From the NCBI RefSeq assembly GCF_000185905.1, contig NC_014923.1, positions 5,479,501-5,543,500 of the forward strand: DNA of 64,000 bases, in the 5' to 3' direction. Positions within the stretch are counted from its first letter, which is position 1; every line of letters starts with the position of its first letter. Below the pieces are notes generated by a model, which was given only the letters and a program-made list of their open reading frames with translations, was not told the origin of the DNA and did no database searches. This document shows, piece by piece, positions 24,575-33,734 of this stretch. The stretch is from Mesorhizobium ciceri biovar biserrulae WSM1271. GTDB lineage: Bacteria; Pseudomonadota; Alphaproteobacteria; Rhizobiales; Rhizobiaceae. The position numbers and the translations under genes are program-made.

Positions 24575-25434
24575 GACAATGCCTTTCCGAACAGGCCCTG
24601 TGGGCGGGTCGCCAGCACGACCAGGAAGACGATATGTCCGGCAAGCACGCCGAAGCCCGGATCGATGCGGAAGCCGATGGCCTGCGAGATGCCGAGCACC
24701 ATCGAGCCGACGAAGGCGCCCCATACCGTCCCCATGCCGCCGATGATCACCGCTTCGAACGCGTAGATCAGCTGGGCAGGCCCATCGGCCGGAGCAACAG
24801 TCGACCGCAGCGCCTGGAAGACGGCTGCAAAACCGAGAATGCCGACCGCCGCCGCTGTCGCCATCGCATAGACGGCGCGCGGGTTGATGCCGGTCATCGC
24901 CGCTGCCTCGACATCGGCCGACGCGGCGCGGAGCGCGCGACCGAAGCGCGTGCGCTTCAGCGTCAGGTCGAGGCCTCCTGTCAGGCCCGTGGCAACGGCC
25001 AGCACGATCAGCGGCAGGAGACCGACATAGATGCCGCCGATCTCGATGGACTGGCTCTCGATCCCATGGCCGGGCAGCGATCGGCTGTTCGCGGACCATA
25101 TCTGGAGCATCAGGTTCTGCAGCGCGATCGACAGTCCGAAGGTCGCGATCAGCGAGGGCAGCGGATCGCTGCCCACCACGCGGTTCAGCACGGCCTTCTG
25201 CAGCACCCAGCCCATCAGCACCGCGAGCGGCACCAGCACGATCAGCACCGGCAGCGGTCCCAGACCCCAAGCCGTGGCGATCGAGATGCCGATCAGCGAC
25301 AAAAGGATCACCAGATCGCCATGGCTGATGTTGACGATCCGCATGACGCCGAACATCAGCGCCATGCCGAGTGCATACTGGGCATACATGCCGCCCAGCA
25401 GGACCCCCTGCACCAAGGCGTCAAACCACTCCAT
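24571..25434 (-). CDS. Branched-chain-type ABC permease LivH (transporter 1)
   Basis: This 287-residue LivH-type permease has the family's NISHGDL motif near residue 36 and the FEAVIIGGMGTVWG segment near residue 224. The start is an ATG with GGAG ten bases upstream; an in-frame TTG four codons earlier is less likely. It overlaps the livF stop by 14 bases and livM by four. It forms the channel with LivM. Confidence 0.88.
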   Translation of the reverse strand: MEWFDALVQGVLLGGMYAQYALGMALMFGVMRIVNISHGDLVILLSLIGISIATAWGLGPLPVLIVLVPLAVLMGWVLQKAVLNRVVGSDPLPSLIATFGLSIALQNLMLQIWSANSRSLPGHGIESQSIEIGGIYVGLLPLIVLAVATGLTGGLDLTLKRTRFGRALRAASADVEAAAMTGINPRAVYAMATAAAVGILGFAAVFQALRSTVAPADGPAQLIYAFEAVIIGGMGTVWGAFVGSMVLGISQAIGFRIDPGFGVLAGHIVFLVVLATRPQGLFGKALS

Positions 25435-26149
25435 GGCCCGCTCCAAAATAGGCTTTGCCGATCTGCTCGCGCGTGATTTCGGCGGACCTGCCGGTCAGGG
25501 TCACGCGGCCCTCCAGCATGCAGTAGAGGCGGTCCGTGGCGGTCCGGGCGAGGCCGACATCCTGCTCGACCACGATCATCGCCGTTCCGGTGGCGCGGAT
25601 TTCGGGCAAGGCGGCATAGATTTCGCGGATCACCTTGGGCGCGAGACCAAGGCTGATCTCATCGCAGAGCAGCACGCGCGGCTGGCAGAGCAGCGCGCGG
25701 CCGATCGCCACCATCTGCTGCTGCCCGCCCGAGAGGCTTTGCACCTGGGTGCGAGCCTTCTCCTTGAGGATCGGGAACAGCTGGTGCAGACGCGGCAGCG
25801 TCCATCCGCCCTTGGCGCCCATGCGCGCGGCCTGGTCGATGGCGACGCGCAGATTGTCCTCGACCGACATGCCGGTGAAGAGGCGGCGGCCCTCCGGCAC
25901 GATGGCGACGCCCTTCTGCACCATGCGGTCGGTGGCGGTGCCGCCGACCGGCTCACCGTGCAGCAGCACCATCTCCCGCCCAACCGGAAGCAGGCCCATG
26001 ATCGAACGCAGCAGGGTGGATTTTCCGGCCCCGTTGGCGCCGATCAAGGCCACGGCCTCACCCTGGTGCAGCTCGATGTCGACGCCGTAGAGCGCCTGGA
26101 AGTCGCCATAGCGGGCCAACAGCCCGTGGGTGGAAAGAACGGCCGTCAT
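25421..26149 (-). CDS. Branched-chain-type ABC ATPase LivF (transporter 1)
   Basis: This 242-residue ATPase has Walker A GANGAGKST, the signature LSGGQQQMV and Walker B VLLCDEISLGLAP, all typical of LivF. The ATG overlaps the livG stop by four bases. The open frame continues upstream only as antisense-like noise within livG. It pairs with LivG to power uptake. Confidence 0.9.
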   Translation of the reverse strand: MTAVLSTHGLLARYGDFQALYGVDIELHQGEAVALIGANGAGKSTLLRSIMGLLPVGREMVLLHGEPVGGTATDRMVQKGVAIVPEGRRLFTGMSVEDNLRVAIDQAARMGAKGGWTLPRLHQLFPILKEKARTQVQSLSGGQQQMVAIGRALLCQPRVLLCDEISLGLAPKVIREIYAALPEIRATGTAMIVVEQDVGLARTATDRLYCMLEGRVTLTGRSAEITREQIGKAYFGAGHGVV

Positions 26150-26898
26150 CCCTCGATCCCCATGTAGACGCGCTGGACCTCGGGCAGCGCGATCACGTCG
26201 GCGGACACGCCTTCGGCGATCTTCTCGCCGAAATTCAGCACCAACAGCCGGTCGGCCACCGCCAGCAGCGCGTTCAGCACATGCTCGATCCACACGATGG
26301 TGATGCCGCGGTCGCGGATGCGGCGCACCAGCGCCACCAGCGCCTTCGATTCATCGTCGGTCAGCCCGCCCGCGATCTCGTCCAGCAGCAGCAGCTTCGG
26401 ATCCGACGCCAGCGCGCGCGCCAGCTCCAGTCGCTTGCGGTCGAGCAGAGTGAGAGCGCCGGCCGAGACATTGGCCTTGTCGGAGAGTTCGCACTCGCGC
26501 AGGACCTGGGCGCAGAAAGCATAGCTCTGCTTCTCGGACCGGCCGCCGCCGAAAGCGGCGGCGACCAGCAGGTTTTCGAAGGTGGTCATGCCGGAATAGG
26601 GACGCGGGATCTGATAGGTCCGCCCGATCCCCATCTGGCAGCGGCGGAAGGGCGGCTCGCCGCGAAGCGCGGTGTCGCCGAGCTGGATCTCGCCGCCGGA
26701 CGTCTTCAAGTCGCCGCTGATCATGTTGAACAGCGTCGTTTTGCCCGCCCCATTCGGGCCGAGGATGCCCAGCACCTCGCCCCGATGCACGTCGAAAGTC
26801 ACGTCATGCAGGACGCGGACAGCGCCGAAGGACTTCGACACCCCGTGCGCTTTCAGCAGGATTTCCCTACCCATGGCTCTGCCCGCGTCCCCGCTCAT
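26146..26898 (-). CDS. Branched-chain-type ABC ATPase LivG (transporter 1)
   Basis: This 250-residue ATPase has Walker A GPNGAGKTT, Walker B LLLLDEIAGGL and the LivG-type end VLNFGEKIAEG. Its signature region reads LTLLDRKRLELARAL instead of LSGGQ, the usual LivG pattern. It starts one base after the stop of the binding protein. A second ATG eight codons in is a possible alternative start. Confidence 0.9.
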   Translation of the reverse strand: MSGDAGRAMGREILLKAHGVSKSFGAVRVLHDVTFDVHRGEVLGILGPNGAGKTTLFNMISGDLKTSGGEIQLGDTALRGEPPFRRCQMGIGRTYQIPRPYSGMTTFENLLVAAAFGGGRSEKQSYAFCAQVLRECELSDKANVSAGALTLLDRKRLELARALASDPKLLLLDEIAGGLTDDESKALVALVRRIRDRGITIVWIEHVLNALLAVADRLLVLNFGEKIAEGVSADVIALPEVQRVYMGIEG

Positions 26899-26899
26899 G

Positions 26900-28207
26900 T
26901 CACCAGGCGATCGGCTGAATAGCCTGCTGCGGCGCGAAGAGCTGATTGACCGTGTTGTCGACGATCTTCAGGTCATAGGGCCATTTCTCGCCCTTCACCC
27001 ACTGGCCGCCGAAGATCGGCGTCTTGCAGATGTTCTTGTGGGGCGCGCCGTCGAACTTGATATGACCGACCAGCGTCTGCAGATCGGTAGCGACCAGGGC
27101 GTCTCGGTTGGCTGTGCGATCGAGCGGATTGGAAGAGCGCTTCAGGATGTCGAGCGCGACCTCGAGCAAGGCATGCGAATAGCCCAGCGGCTGCGTCCAC
27201 TGCCGCTTCGAATCGACTTCCCATTGGCTGGCGATGTCGCTGCTGACCTGCCCGGTCAGCGACGACTTGAACGGGAAGGCCGGTGTCCACCAGACCTCCG
27301 AGGACATGCCGTTGCCTAGAGGACCCATGGCCTCGACACCCCCCGGGAACAGGAGTGCCGCCGCCACCGTGACCGCCTTCGGCTTGAAGCCCTGCTGGTT
27401 GCACTGGGTGACGAAGGTCTTCAGATCGTCCGGATAGGTAATGCCGCCGATGATCTCGCAGCCCTGCTTCTTGAACTCGGCGATCTGTGCGGAAAAATCA
27501 TTGGTGCGGGGCTGGAAATAGCCGGGCACCACGACCTCGTAGCCGGCCTTGCGGGTCGGCGCTGGCAAGCCATATTCGTCGTTGCCCCAGGTCTCGCCGT
27601 CGATGTTCTGCGGAAACAGCATGCCGACCTTCTTGTTGGTCTCCAGATGGTTCCAGAGTCCGACGAAGGTGTTCAGCGCCTCGTCGAGGCCCCAGAAGAA
27701 ATGATAGGTCCAGTCGAAGGTCTGCTTGCCGCCGCCGCGCGGCATGATCACCGCTTGCCAGGGAGCACCGGAGGAAATGCAGGGGGTCTCATAAAGCTCG
27801 GCCTGCTCGGCCGCGGGCAGGATCGTGTCGGTGGTCGAGGCCGGCACGAGCAGATGCACCTCGTCGTTCAGGATGAGGTTGCCGGCGATTTCCGATGCCT
27901 TGTTCGGATTGGACTGGCTGTCGCGATCGAGGATCTCGATCTCGTAAGTATTGCCGTCGGCACATTGCAGCTGGCCGCCGAGCAGGGCGCGGATTTTCTG
28001 CAAGGTGTAGCCATCCGTTTCACCAAACAGGGCGAGCGGCCCAGTCGTGGGGCTGAGATAGCCGAGCTTGATCTTCCCCGCCGTCGCGGCGCGCAGATAG
28101 GTCGGCATGCCCAGCGTGCTGGCGGCAACGCCGGCTCCAATCCCCTTCAGGACGCTTCGGCGGCTGGGCCGCAAGCCCGATTTCACCAGTTTGTTGTAGT
28201 AGGTCAT
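26900..28207 (-). CDS. Tat-exported ABC substrate-binding protein (transporter 1)
   Basis: This 435-residue Peripla_BP_6-type binding protein has a twin-arginine signal: RRSVLKG followed by a hydrophobic stretch (about residues 16-42). The mature part begins KIKLGYLSPTTGPLA, typical of Liv-type binding proteins. Near the C-terminus it shares the segment CKTP-x-x-GGQW with the second binding protein of this operon (35212-36486), marking them as paralogues. It captures the import substrate, presumably an aromatic compound, and heads the first transporter set. Confidence 0.88.
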   Translation of the reverse strand: MTYYNKLVKSGLRPSRRSVLKGIGAGVAASTLGMPTYLRAATAGKIKLGYLSPTTGPLALFGETDGYTLQKIRALLGGQLQCADGNTYEIEILDRDSQSNPNKASEIAGNLILNDEVHLLVPASTTDTILPAAEQAELYETPCISSGAPWQAVIMPRGGGKQTFDWTYHFFWGLDEALNTFVGLWNHLETNKKVGMLFPQNIDGETWGNDEYGLPAPTRKAGYEVVVPGYFQPRTNDFSAQIAEFKKQGCEIIGGITYPDDLKTFVTQCNQQGFKPKAVTVAAALLFPGGVEAMGPLGNGMSSEVWWTPAFPFKSSLTGQVSSDIASQWEVDSKRQWTQPLGYSHALLEVALDILKRSSNPLDRTANRDALVATDLQTLVGHIKFDGAPHKNICKTPIFGGQWVKGEKWPYDLKIVDNTVNQLFAPQQAIQPIAW

Positions 28208-28270
28208 TGTCGGTTCCTCCCTGGGTTAAGTTTCTCCGGCCCACGGGACCGGTCTCAGTTCAAAGCTTGT

Positions 28271-29089
28271 TCAGGTCATCCTCAGCAGCGAGCCGCCATC
28301 GATGACGATCAGCGAGCCCGTCACGTAGGACGCGGCCGGCGACGCCAGATAAAGCGCCAGGCCCTTGATCTCTTCAGGGTCACCGATCCGGCCGATGAGC
28401 GACTGGGCCTCGAAGGCCTTGCGATCCGCCGGATTGCGCAGCCGGCCGCCGGCGATGTTGGTGATGAACGGCCCGGGCAGGATTGCGTTGATGCGGATGT
28501 TGTAGGCGCCGAGTTCCATCGCCATGTGGCGAACGAGATGGTTCACCGCGGCCTTGGCGGGCATGTAGGGTGTACCCACGATGCTCTCGTTGATCAGCGA
28601 GGCGATGGACGACGTGACGATGATCTGGCCGCCGCCATTCGGCTTCATGTGCCGCACGGCATGCTTGATCGTGGTGTAGACCGAGGTCAGGTTTATCTCG
28701 ATCACCTTGTCCCAGTGCTCGTCGGGCAGGTTCTCGATGGCGCCCTCGGGGTTCCTTTCGCCCGTCGGGGTGTTGAAGCCCGGCCCGGCGTCGATCCCGG
28801 CATTGGCGAACACGACGTCGATCGAGCCGGCCTTCTCGGCCACCTTGTCGAAGGCGGCCGCCATGGCCGCACGGTCGCCGACATCGACGACCTGGCCCCA
28901 GACATCGCCACCCGCCGCCCTGATCGCCGCCACGGTCTTCTCCAGCCCGGCAGGGTTCAGGTCGAAGATGCAGACCTTCGCCCCGTGCTCGGCCATGATC
29001 TCGGAATAGGCCTGCCCGATGCCGCTGGCGCCGCCGGTGACGATCACCGACTTGCCTCTGACATCGAACATCTTCTCAAGTGCGGCCAT
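28271..29089 (-). CDS. Short-chain dehydrogenase/reductase
   Basis: This 272-residue classical SDR has the NAD(P) motif TGGASGIG at residues 18-25, the NAG motif at 96-98 and the catalytic Tyr175/Lys179 in YMPAK, with serines near 160. An aspartate at the end of the second strand (IFDLN) suggests NAD rather than NADP. It overlaps the intradiol dioxygenase stop by one base. It probably oxidises or reduces a side chain or ring intermediate of the imported compound. Confidence 0.87.
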   Translation of the reverse strand: MAALEKMFDVRGKSVIVTGGASGIGQAYSEIMAEHGAKVCIFDLNPAGLEKTVAAIRAAGGDVWGQVVDVGDRAAMAAAFDKVAEKAGSIDVVFANAGIDAGPGFNTPTGERNPEGAIENLPDEHWDKVIEINLTSVYTTIKHAVRHMKPNGGGQIIVTSSIASLINESIVGTPYMPAKAAVNHLVRHMAMELGAYNIRINAILPGPFITNIAGGRLRNPADRKAFEAQSLIGRIGDPEEIKGLALYLASPAASYVTGSLIVIDGGSLLRMT

Positions 29090-29979
29090 CAGTTTCCTCC
29101 CTTGCGCGACAGCACGAAATCGAACTCTACGTCGTAGAACGGCGCCGCGACCTCGACCCTGGCCGCGGCTTCGGCGTCCTCGACCTTGCGGAATTCGGCG
29201 AGCAGGCTTTTCTTCACGCCGAAGACGGCATCTGAATCGATGTACGGATCGTCCGGATCGAAGATGTGCGTGGTCAGCGCGTCGAAGCCCTCGGCCTCGA
29301 CAATGTAGTGGAGATGCGCCGGACGATTGGGGTGGCGGCCTAGCGCGCCCAGCAGCTTGCCGACCGGACCGTCATCCGGGATCGGGTAGTATTTGGGCTT
29401 CACGCCGCGGAACCAGTAACGTCCGTCCGCACCGGTGCGGAACACCCCGCGCAGATTGAAGTCGGGCTGGATGCCCTTCTGCTGCACGTCGTAGAAACCC
29501 TCGTCATTGGCCTGCCAGACGTCGATCTTGGCGCCTGCGATCGGGTTACCCTCGGTATTGAGGATGCGGCCATGCACGAACATCGGCTCGCCCTTCTGGT
29601 CGAGGCAGATGTTCGATCCCATTGGCAATTCGGGCGCGTCGGCGACGTGGAAAGGCCCGAGCACCGTGGATTCCGAGGCACCCGACGGCTTGCGGTTGTT
29701 GATCGCATCGACCAGCATCGAGACGCCGAGAACATCCGACAGCAGGATGTACTCCTGCCGCCACTCGTTGCAGATCTGGCCCGTCTGCGTCAGGAACATG
29801 ATCGCGCCGAACCATTCCTCCTGCGTCGGCTCGATCTCCTTCACCGCCTCGTGCAGCTTGCGGGTGATGACCTCCATCACCTCTTTGAGCCGCTCGTCTT
29901 TGGCGTTCCTGTTGCGCGCCACGACGACCTCGGCCGAGTTCGCCTCGGTGAAATAGCCGGATTCGTGTTCGTCGATCAT
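29089..29979 (-). CDS. Intradiol ring-cleavage dioxygenase, hydroxyquinol 1,2-dioxygenase type (copy 1)
   Basis: This 296-residue protein has the N-terminal helical dimer domain (about residues 30-100) and the catalytic beta domain of catechol/hydroxyquinol dioxygenases. The four iron(III) ligands are visible: Tyr163 (GFYD), Tyr197 (KYYPIPDDGP), His222 and His224 (RPAHLHY). It would open hydroxyquinol between the two ortho hydroxyls to maleylacetate. A maleylacetate reductase in the same operon supports hydroxyquinol over catechol, for which muconate cycloisomerase genes would be expected. Confidence 0.88.
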   Translation of the reverse strand: MIDEHESGYFTEANSAEVVVARNRNAKDERLKEVMEVITRKLHEAVKEIEPTQEEWFGAIMFLTQTGQICNEWRQEYILLSDVLGVSMLVDAINNRKPSGASESTVLGPFHVADAPELPMGSNICLDQKGEPMFVHGRILNTEGNPIAGAKIDVWQANDEGFYDVQQKGIQPDFNLRGVFRTGADGRYWFRGVKPKYYPIPDDGPVGKLLGALGRHPNRPAHLHYIVEAEGFDALTTHIFDPDDPYIDSDAVFGVKKSLLAEFRKVEDAEAAARVEVAAPFYDVEFDFVLSRKGGN

Positions 29980-29989
29980 GGGATACTCC

Positions 29990-31744
29990 TCAGCGCGCCA
30001 GAACGGATTTGAAGACCCGGCGCAGTTCGGCCGCCGGATCGGCCGCGAGCGTTTCGGAACGCCAGGCGACGTGGTGGTCGGGACGGACGACCAGGCAGCC
30101 GGTGTCGCGGATCTCCCGCGCGCCGGCCCAGTCGCCGGTATGATCCTCGATCGTGCGGCGCGGGCCGATCACATGGCTGCGGATCGGCAGACCGAGCTCC
30201 GCGCCCACCGTCTCCGCCGCGGCGACCCACGCCTCGCCGCCAATACCGGTCAAAAGCGTGAACTCGCCATGCCCGCAAAGATCGAGCGTCGAGACCTTCC
30301 TGCCCGAGCGCTCGAACACCCAGACATGCGGCAAGCGCGCGCCCGGCCACGTCGTTGGCGCATAGTGCAGCTCGCGATCCTTCTCGAATGCCGGCTCGCG
30401 CTGGCCGTCGGTCACCACCGCGCCGGACGCATAGCGCTGGTTCATCTCGACGCCATGGGCGTCGAACTCGTACTTCTTGAAGGCGATAGCCTTGCGGAGC
30501 GCCTCGCGCTGCGCTTCGGCGGCGGGCGTCGCGTCGGCGCGGGCCTCCATGTTCCTCTGGATCTTGTCGTGATCGACGCCGCCATCCATGCCGAGCGCCT
30601 CGAAGATCGGTCCGAATTCGGCGATGGACTGGTTCGCCCGCGTCACGATCTGGCGCGCGATCGGCGCGCGCTCGGCAGAGTAGCTATCCAGAAGCCCGAT
30701 GGCCGCCTGCCCCTTGACGACCTTGGCAAGCTTCCAGGCCAGATTGAACCCATCCTGGATCGATGTGTTCGAGCCGAGCCCGTTCGAGGGCGGATGCCGG
30801 TGCGCGGCGTCGCCCATGATGAACACCCGCCCCTTCTGCATGTGCGTGGCGAAGCAGTTGTTCACCGTCCAGGTGTTGGCGCCCAGGAGCTTGATCTCGA
30901 GCGCGGGATCTCCGACCAATTGACGCGCGACCTCGGTGGCCAGTTCCGGCGTTACCTCCGGCGGCGGCTGGTTGATGTCGTAGCCCCAGACGATCAGCCA
31001 CTCGTCCCACGGCCGCACCATGCGAACCAGACCCATGCCGATGCCGCCGACGTCGGCGCCGGGCTGCATGACCCAGTAGAGGACGCTCGGCCGGTGCGCG
31101 ACGTATTTCGACAGATCGGCCCTGAACAGGATGTTCATCGAGCCGCCGACGCCCATCTTCCCGTCGAGCGGCAGGCCCAGATGCTCGGCCACCAGCGAGT
31201 TGCCGCCGTCGGCACCGACGAGGAACTTCGACCGCACGGTGAAATCCTTACCCGACAGCCGATCGCGGCAGGTCGTGGTCACGCCGTCCTCATCCTGGAC
31301 ATGGCCGACATATTCCGTGCTCATGCGTGCCTGCGTCCCGCGGGCGCAGGCCGACTTGAACAGGATCGGCTCCATGAAGGTCTGGGGCAGATCGTTCATG
31401 AAACAGGGAGACGACAGCAGATGTTCGGCCTTGGAGAGCGGCGCTGTACCCCAGCTCTTCATGCGGCCGATCTCCTCGCCGGCCAGGCTTTCGCAGAACA
31501 CGTTCTCGCCCATCAGTTCCTGCGGCGAGGCGTGCATCATGGCCTCTGCCTCGACATCCGGACCGAGGTCGCGCAGCACTTCCATGGTGCGCTGGTTGGT
31601 GATGTGGGCACGCGGCGTGTTCGACAACCAGCGATAGCGATTGACGATCATGTTGGCCACGCCGTAGCTCGACAGCAGCGCGGCGGTGGCCGAGCCGGCC
31701 GGGCCAGTGCCGACGATCAGCACGTCGGTTTCGATATCCGCCAT
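29990..31744 (-). CDS. FAD-dependent aromatic hydroxylase (PheA/TfdB family)
   Basis: This 584-residue single-component flavin hydroxylase has the FAD motif VGTGPAGSATAALL at the start, the middle motif FLVGADGGNS and the second FAD motif GRVFIMGDAAHRHPP, followed by the thioredoxin-like C-terminal domain of the phenol hydroxylase branch. It would hydroxylate a phenol or dihydroxybenzene with NAD(P)H and oxygen. The ATG start has GGGAGGAA upstream and overlaps livM by one base. It stands next to the hydroxyquinol dioxygenase, suggesting a resorcinol or related hydroxylase. Confidence 0.88.
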   Translation of the reverse strand: MADIETDVLIVGTGPAGSATAALLSSYGVANMIVNRYRWLSNTPRAHITNQRTMEVLRDLGPDVEAEAMMHASPQELMGENVFCESLAGEEIGRMKSWGTAPLSKAEHLLSSPCFMNDLPQTFMEPILFKSACARGTQARMSTEYVGHVQDEDGVTTTCRDRLSGKDFTVRSKFLVGADGGNSLVAEHLGLPLDGKMGVGGSMNILFRADLSKYVAHRPSVLYWVMQPGADVGGIGMGLVRMVRPWDEWLIVWGYDINQPPPEVTPELATEVARQLVGDPALEIKLLGANTWTVNNCFATHMQKGRVFIMGDAAHRHPPSNGLGSNTSIQDGFNLAWKLAKVVKGQAAIGLLDSYSAERAPIARQIVTRANQSIAEFGPIFEALGMDGGVDHDKIQRNMEARADATPAAEAQREALRKAIAFKKYEFDAHGVEMNQRYASGAVVTDGQREPAFEKDRELHYAPTTWPGARLPHVWVFERSGRKVSTLDLCGHGEFTLLTGIGGEAWVAAAETVGAELGLPIRSHVIGPRRTIEDHTGDWAGAREIRDTGCLVVRPDHHVAWRSETLAADPAAELRRVFKSVLAR

Positions 31745-32793
31745 CAAATTCCTCCCTCGATCTTCGGACCGGTCAGCCTGCGGCGGACCGGAAACAGGTG
31801 CAGGCCCTTGCGGGACGCGATCAGGCCCCACAGCCCCTTTGGCGCAAAAAGCATCACGACAACGGCGATGAGGCCGAGCGTCATCAAGTACCAACTGCCG
31901 TAGTCGGCCAGCGCCGAGCGCAGCGCAAAGAAGACCAGCACACCGAGGATCGGCCCCTCGATGGTGCCGATGCCGCCGATGACGACAATGAAGATGACGT
32001 TGGCGGTCCAGTCGGTGACGGCAAAGGCCGCGCTCGGCGAGATGCGGGCCGTCTGCAGGAAAATCAGCGCGCCGGTCAGCCCGGTGGCGGCCGCGGCGAT
32101 CAGAAAGACCGCCCATCTGAGCCGGGCGGTATCGACGCCCACCGATTGCGCCGCGTCGACATTGTCGCGCACGGCCGCCAGCGCCAGCCCGAGGCGGCTG
32201 CGCAGCAGCCAGTAGATCCCGCCCGTCACGGCCACGACCAGCACCAAAGCCAGCCAGTAGGCCATGATATCGCGTGCCGCGGCCTCGCGGACGCCGAACA
32301 GCGCCCGGACCGCATCGGTGCCCAGGATGCTGCTCGTCGCCTCGCGCGGCAGCGACGTGCCGGTGCCGCCGCCAAGTGCCTTCCACTGCGCAACCAGCAG
32401 GCGCGTCACTTCGGCGATCACCCAGGTGCCGATGGCGAAATACGCGCCCTGCAAGCGGAACGCGAAAAAGGCCGTCGGAACTGCCAGCACCAGCGCCGCA
32501 AGGGCGCCCAGCGGGATCGCCAGGACCGGATTCCAGCCGAGCAGGATCACGCCGGCGAACATCGCGTAGGCGCCGATGCCGACGAAAGCCTGCTGGCCCA
32601 CCGAGACCAGGCCGCCATAGCCCGCCAGCAGGTTCCAGATCTGCGCCAGCGTCAGCATGGTGAGGATGAAGAACAGATCCTGTATGACACCACGCGAGGC
32701 CACGGCAGGCAGCGCGAGCGCGGCGACGAGGAAGAGCGGCACAATGATCGCGGTCACGGTTCCGGCGCGGGTGCGGGTTGTCAGTCGATACAT
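31744..32793 (-). CDS. Branched-chain-type ABC permease LivM (transporter 2)
   Basis: This 349-residue permease with about ten hydrophobic segments has the conserved GYGGLVSVGQQAF segment and the cytoplasmic loop LLRSRLGLALAAVRDN. It is paralogous to the LivM at 23528-24574. It belongs to the second importer set 36486-31744. Its stop overlaps the hydroxylase start (TGATG), coupling uptake to the first catabolic step. Confidence 0.88.
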   Translation of the reverse strand: MYRLTTRTRAGTVTAIIVPLFLVAALALPAVASRGVIQDLFFILTMLTLAQIWNLLAGYGGLVSVGQQAFVGIGAYAMFAGVILLGWNPVLAIPLGALAALVLAVPTAFFAFRLQGAYFAIGTWVIAEVTRLLVAQWKALGGGTGTSLPREATSSILGTDAVRALFGVREAAARDIMAYWLALVLVVAVTGGIYWLLRSRLGLALAAVRDNVDAAQSVGVDTARLRWAVFLIAAAATGLTGALIFLQTARISPSAAFAVTDWTANVIFIVVIGGIGTIEGPILGVLVFFALRSALADYGSWYLMTLGLIAVVVMLFAPKGLWGLIASRKGLHLFPVRRRLTGPKIEGGI

Positions 32794-32803
32794 GCCGCCC
32801 CCC

Positions 32804-33667
32804 TCAATCCACTGCGCGCGGAAAAAGTCCGCGCGGCCTGAGCAGCATCACGGCCAGGAAGGCGATGTGGCCGGCCAGTATCTGCCATTCCGGATTGAGC
32901 GCGGCGCCAAACGTTTGCGCCACGCCGATGATGATCCCGCCGGCAAGCGTTCCCCACAGGCTGCCGAGGCCGCCGATGATCACCGCCTCGAAGGCATAGA
33001 TCAGCCGCGCCGGTCCGATCGAAGGATCGAAGTTCGCGCGCATGCCGAGATAGAGCGCCGCCAGCGTCACCACGACCATGGCGATCCCGGTGGCGATCGC
33101 GAAAATCCGTTTCGGCTCTATTCCCATCAGCCCCGCCGTCACGGCGTCGTCCGAGGTGGCGCGGAAGGCACGGCCGAGGGCGGTGTGGTAAAAGAGCGCG
33201 TTGAGCGCAATGATCGTCACGATCGCCGAGGCAAAGGTCATCAACGGCATGATCCCAACCGTGACCAGCCCTAGATCGAGCGATGCCCCTTCCAACGCGC
33301 CCACCGGAATGCGGCGGCTGTCGGCGGAGAAGGCCTCGAGCAGGCCGTTCTGCAAGGCGACCGACAGGCCGAACGTGACCAGAAGCGGCGGCAGGATGTC
33401 CTTGCCCAGCACGCGGTTCAGGACGGCGGCCTGCAGCAGCCAGCCGAGCCCGAACATCACGGGCATGGCAATCAGGGCAGCGATCCAGGGCGACAAGCCG
33501 AGCAGCGTGACGCCCATCAAAACCAGATAAGCGGCAAGAATGATGAGGTCGCCATGGGCTAGGTTCACCAGCCGCATGATGCCGAAGACGAGGCTCAACC
33601 CTGCTGCAAACAGGGCATAGAGCCCGCCCAGCAGAATCCCTTGCACGAGGGTGTCCAGCCAGATCAT
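32804..33667 (-). CDS. Branched-chain-type ABC permease LivH (transporter 2)
   Basis: This 287-residue permease has LVNLAHGDLIIL near residue 34 and FEAVIIGGLGSLWG near residue 224, both LivH hallmarks, and is the same length as the LivH of set 1. The start is the ATG of MIWLDTLVQG, matching the other copy. It follows livF after 67 bases, the largest gap in the polycistron, and precedes livM by 10 bases. Confidence 0.88.
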   Translation of the reverse strand: MIWLDTLVQGILLGGLYALFAAGLSLVFGIMRLVNLAHGDLIILAAYLVLMGVTLLGLSPWIAALIAMPVMFGLGWLLQAAVLNRVLGKDILPPLLVTFGLSVALQNGLLEAFSADSRRIPVGALEGASLDLGLVTVGIMPLMTFASAIVTIIALNALFYHTALGRAFRATSDDAVTAGLMGIEPKRIFAIATGIAMVVVTLAALYLGMRANFDPSIGPARLIYAFEAVIIGGLGSLWGTLAGGIIIGVAQTFGAALNPEWQILAGHIAFLAVMLLRPRGLFPRAVD

Positions 33668-33734
33668 CGCCGCGCCACCTCGATCAGGCCACAAGGGTGC
33701 TGTGCGAGCAGACGACCGAGCCTTGGTTCCCGCG

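Noticed and set aside
23528..25270. A 580-codon frame extending LivM, and similar extensions of LivG (to 35614) and HlyD (to 42986)
   Set aside because: All extensions are low-complexity shadows of the neighbouring real genes. Internal ATGs with stop overlaps or ribosome sites fit the family lengths.
29990..32386. A 798-codon open frame extending the FAD hydroxylase
   Set aside because: The extra N-terminal part is a shadow of the LivM gene. The hydroxylase has an ATG with a strong ribosome site at 31744 directly before its FAD motif.
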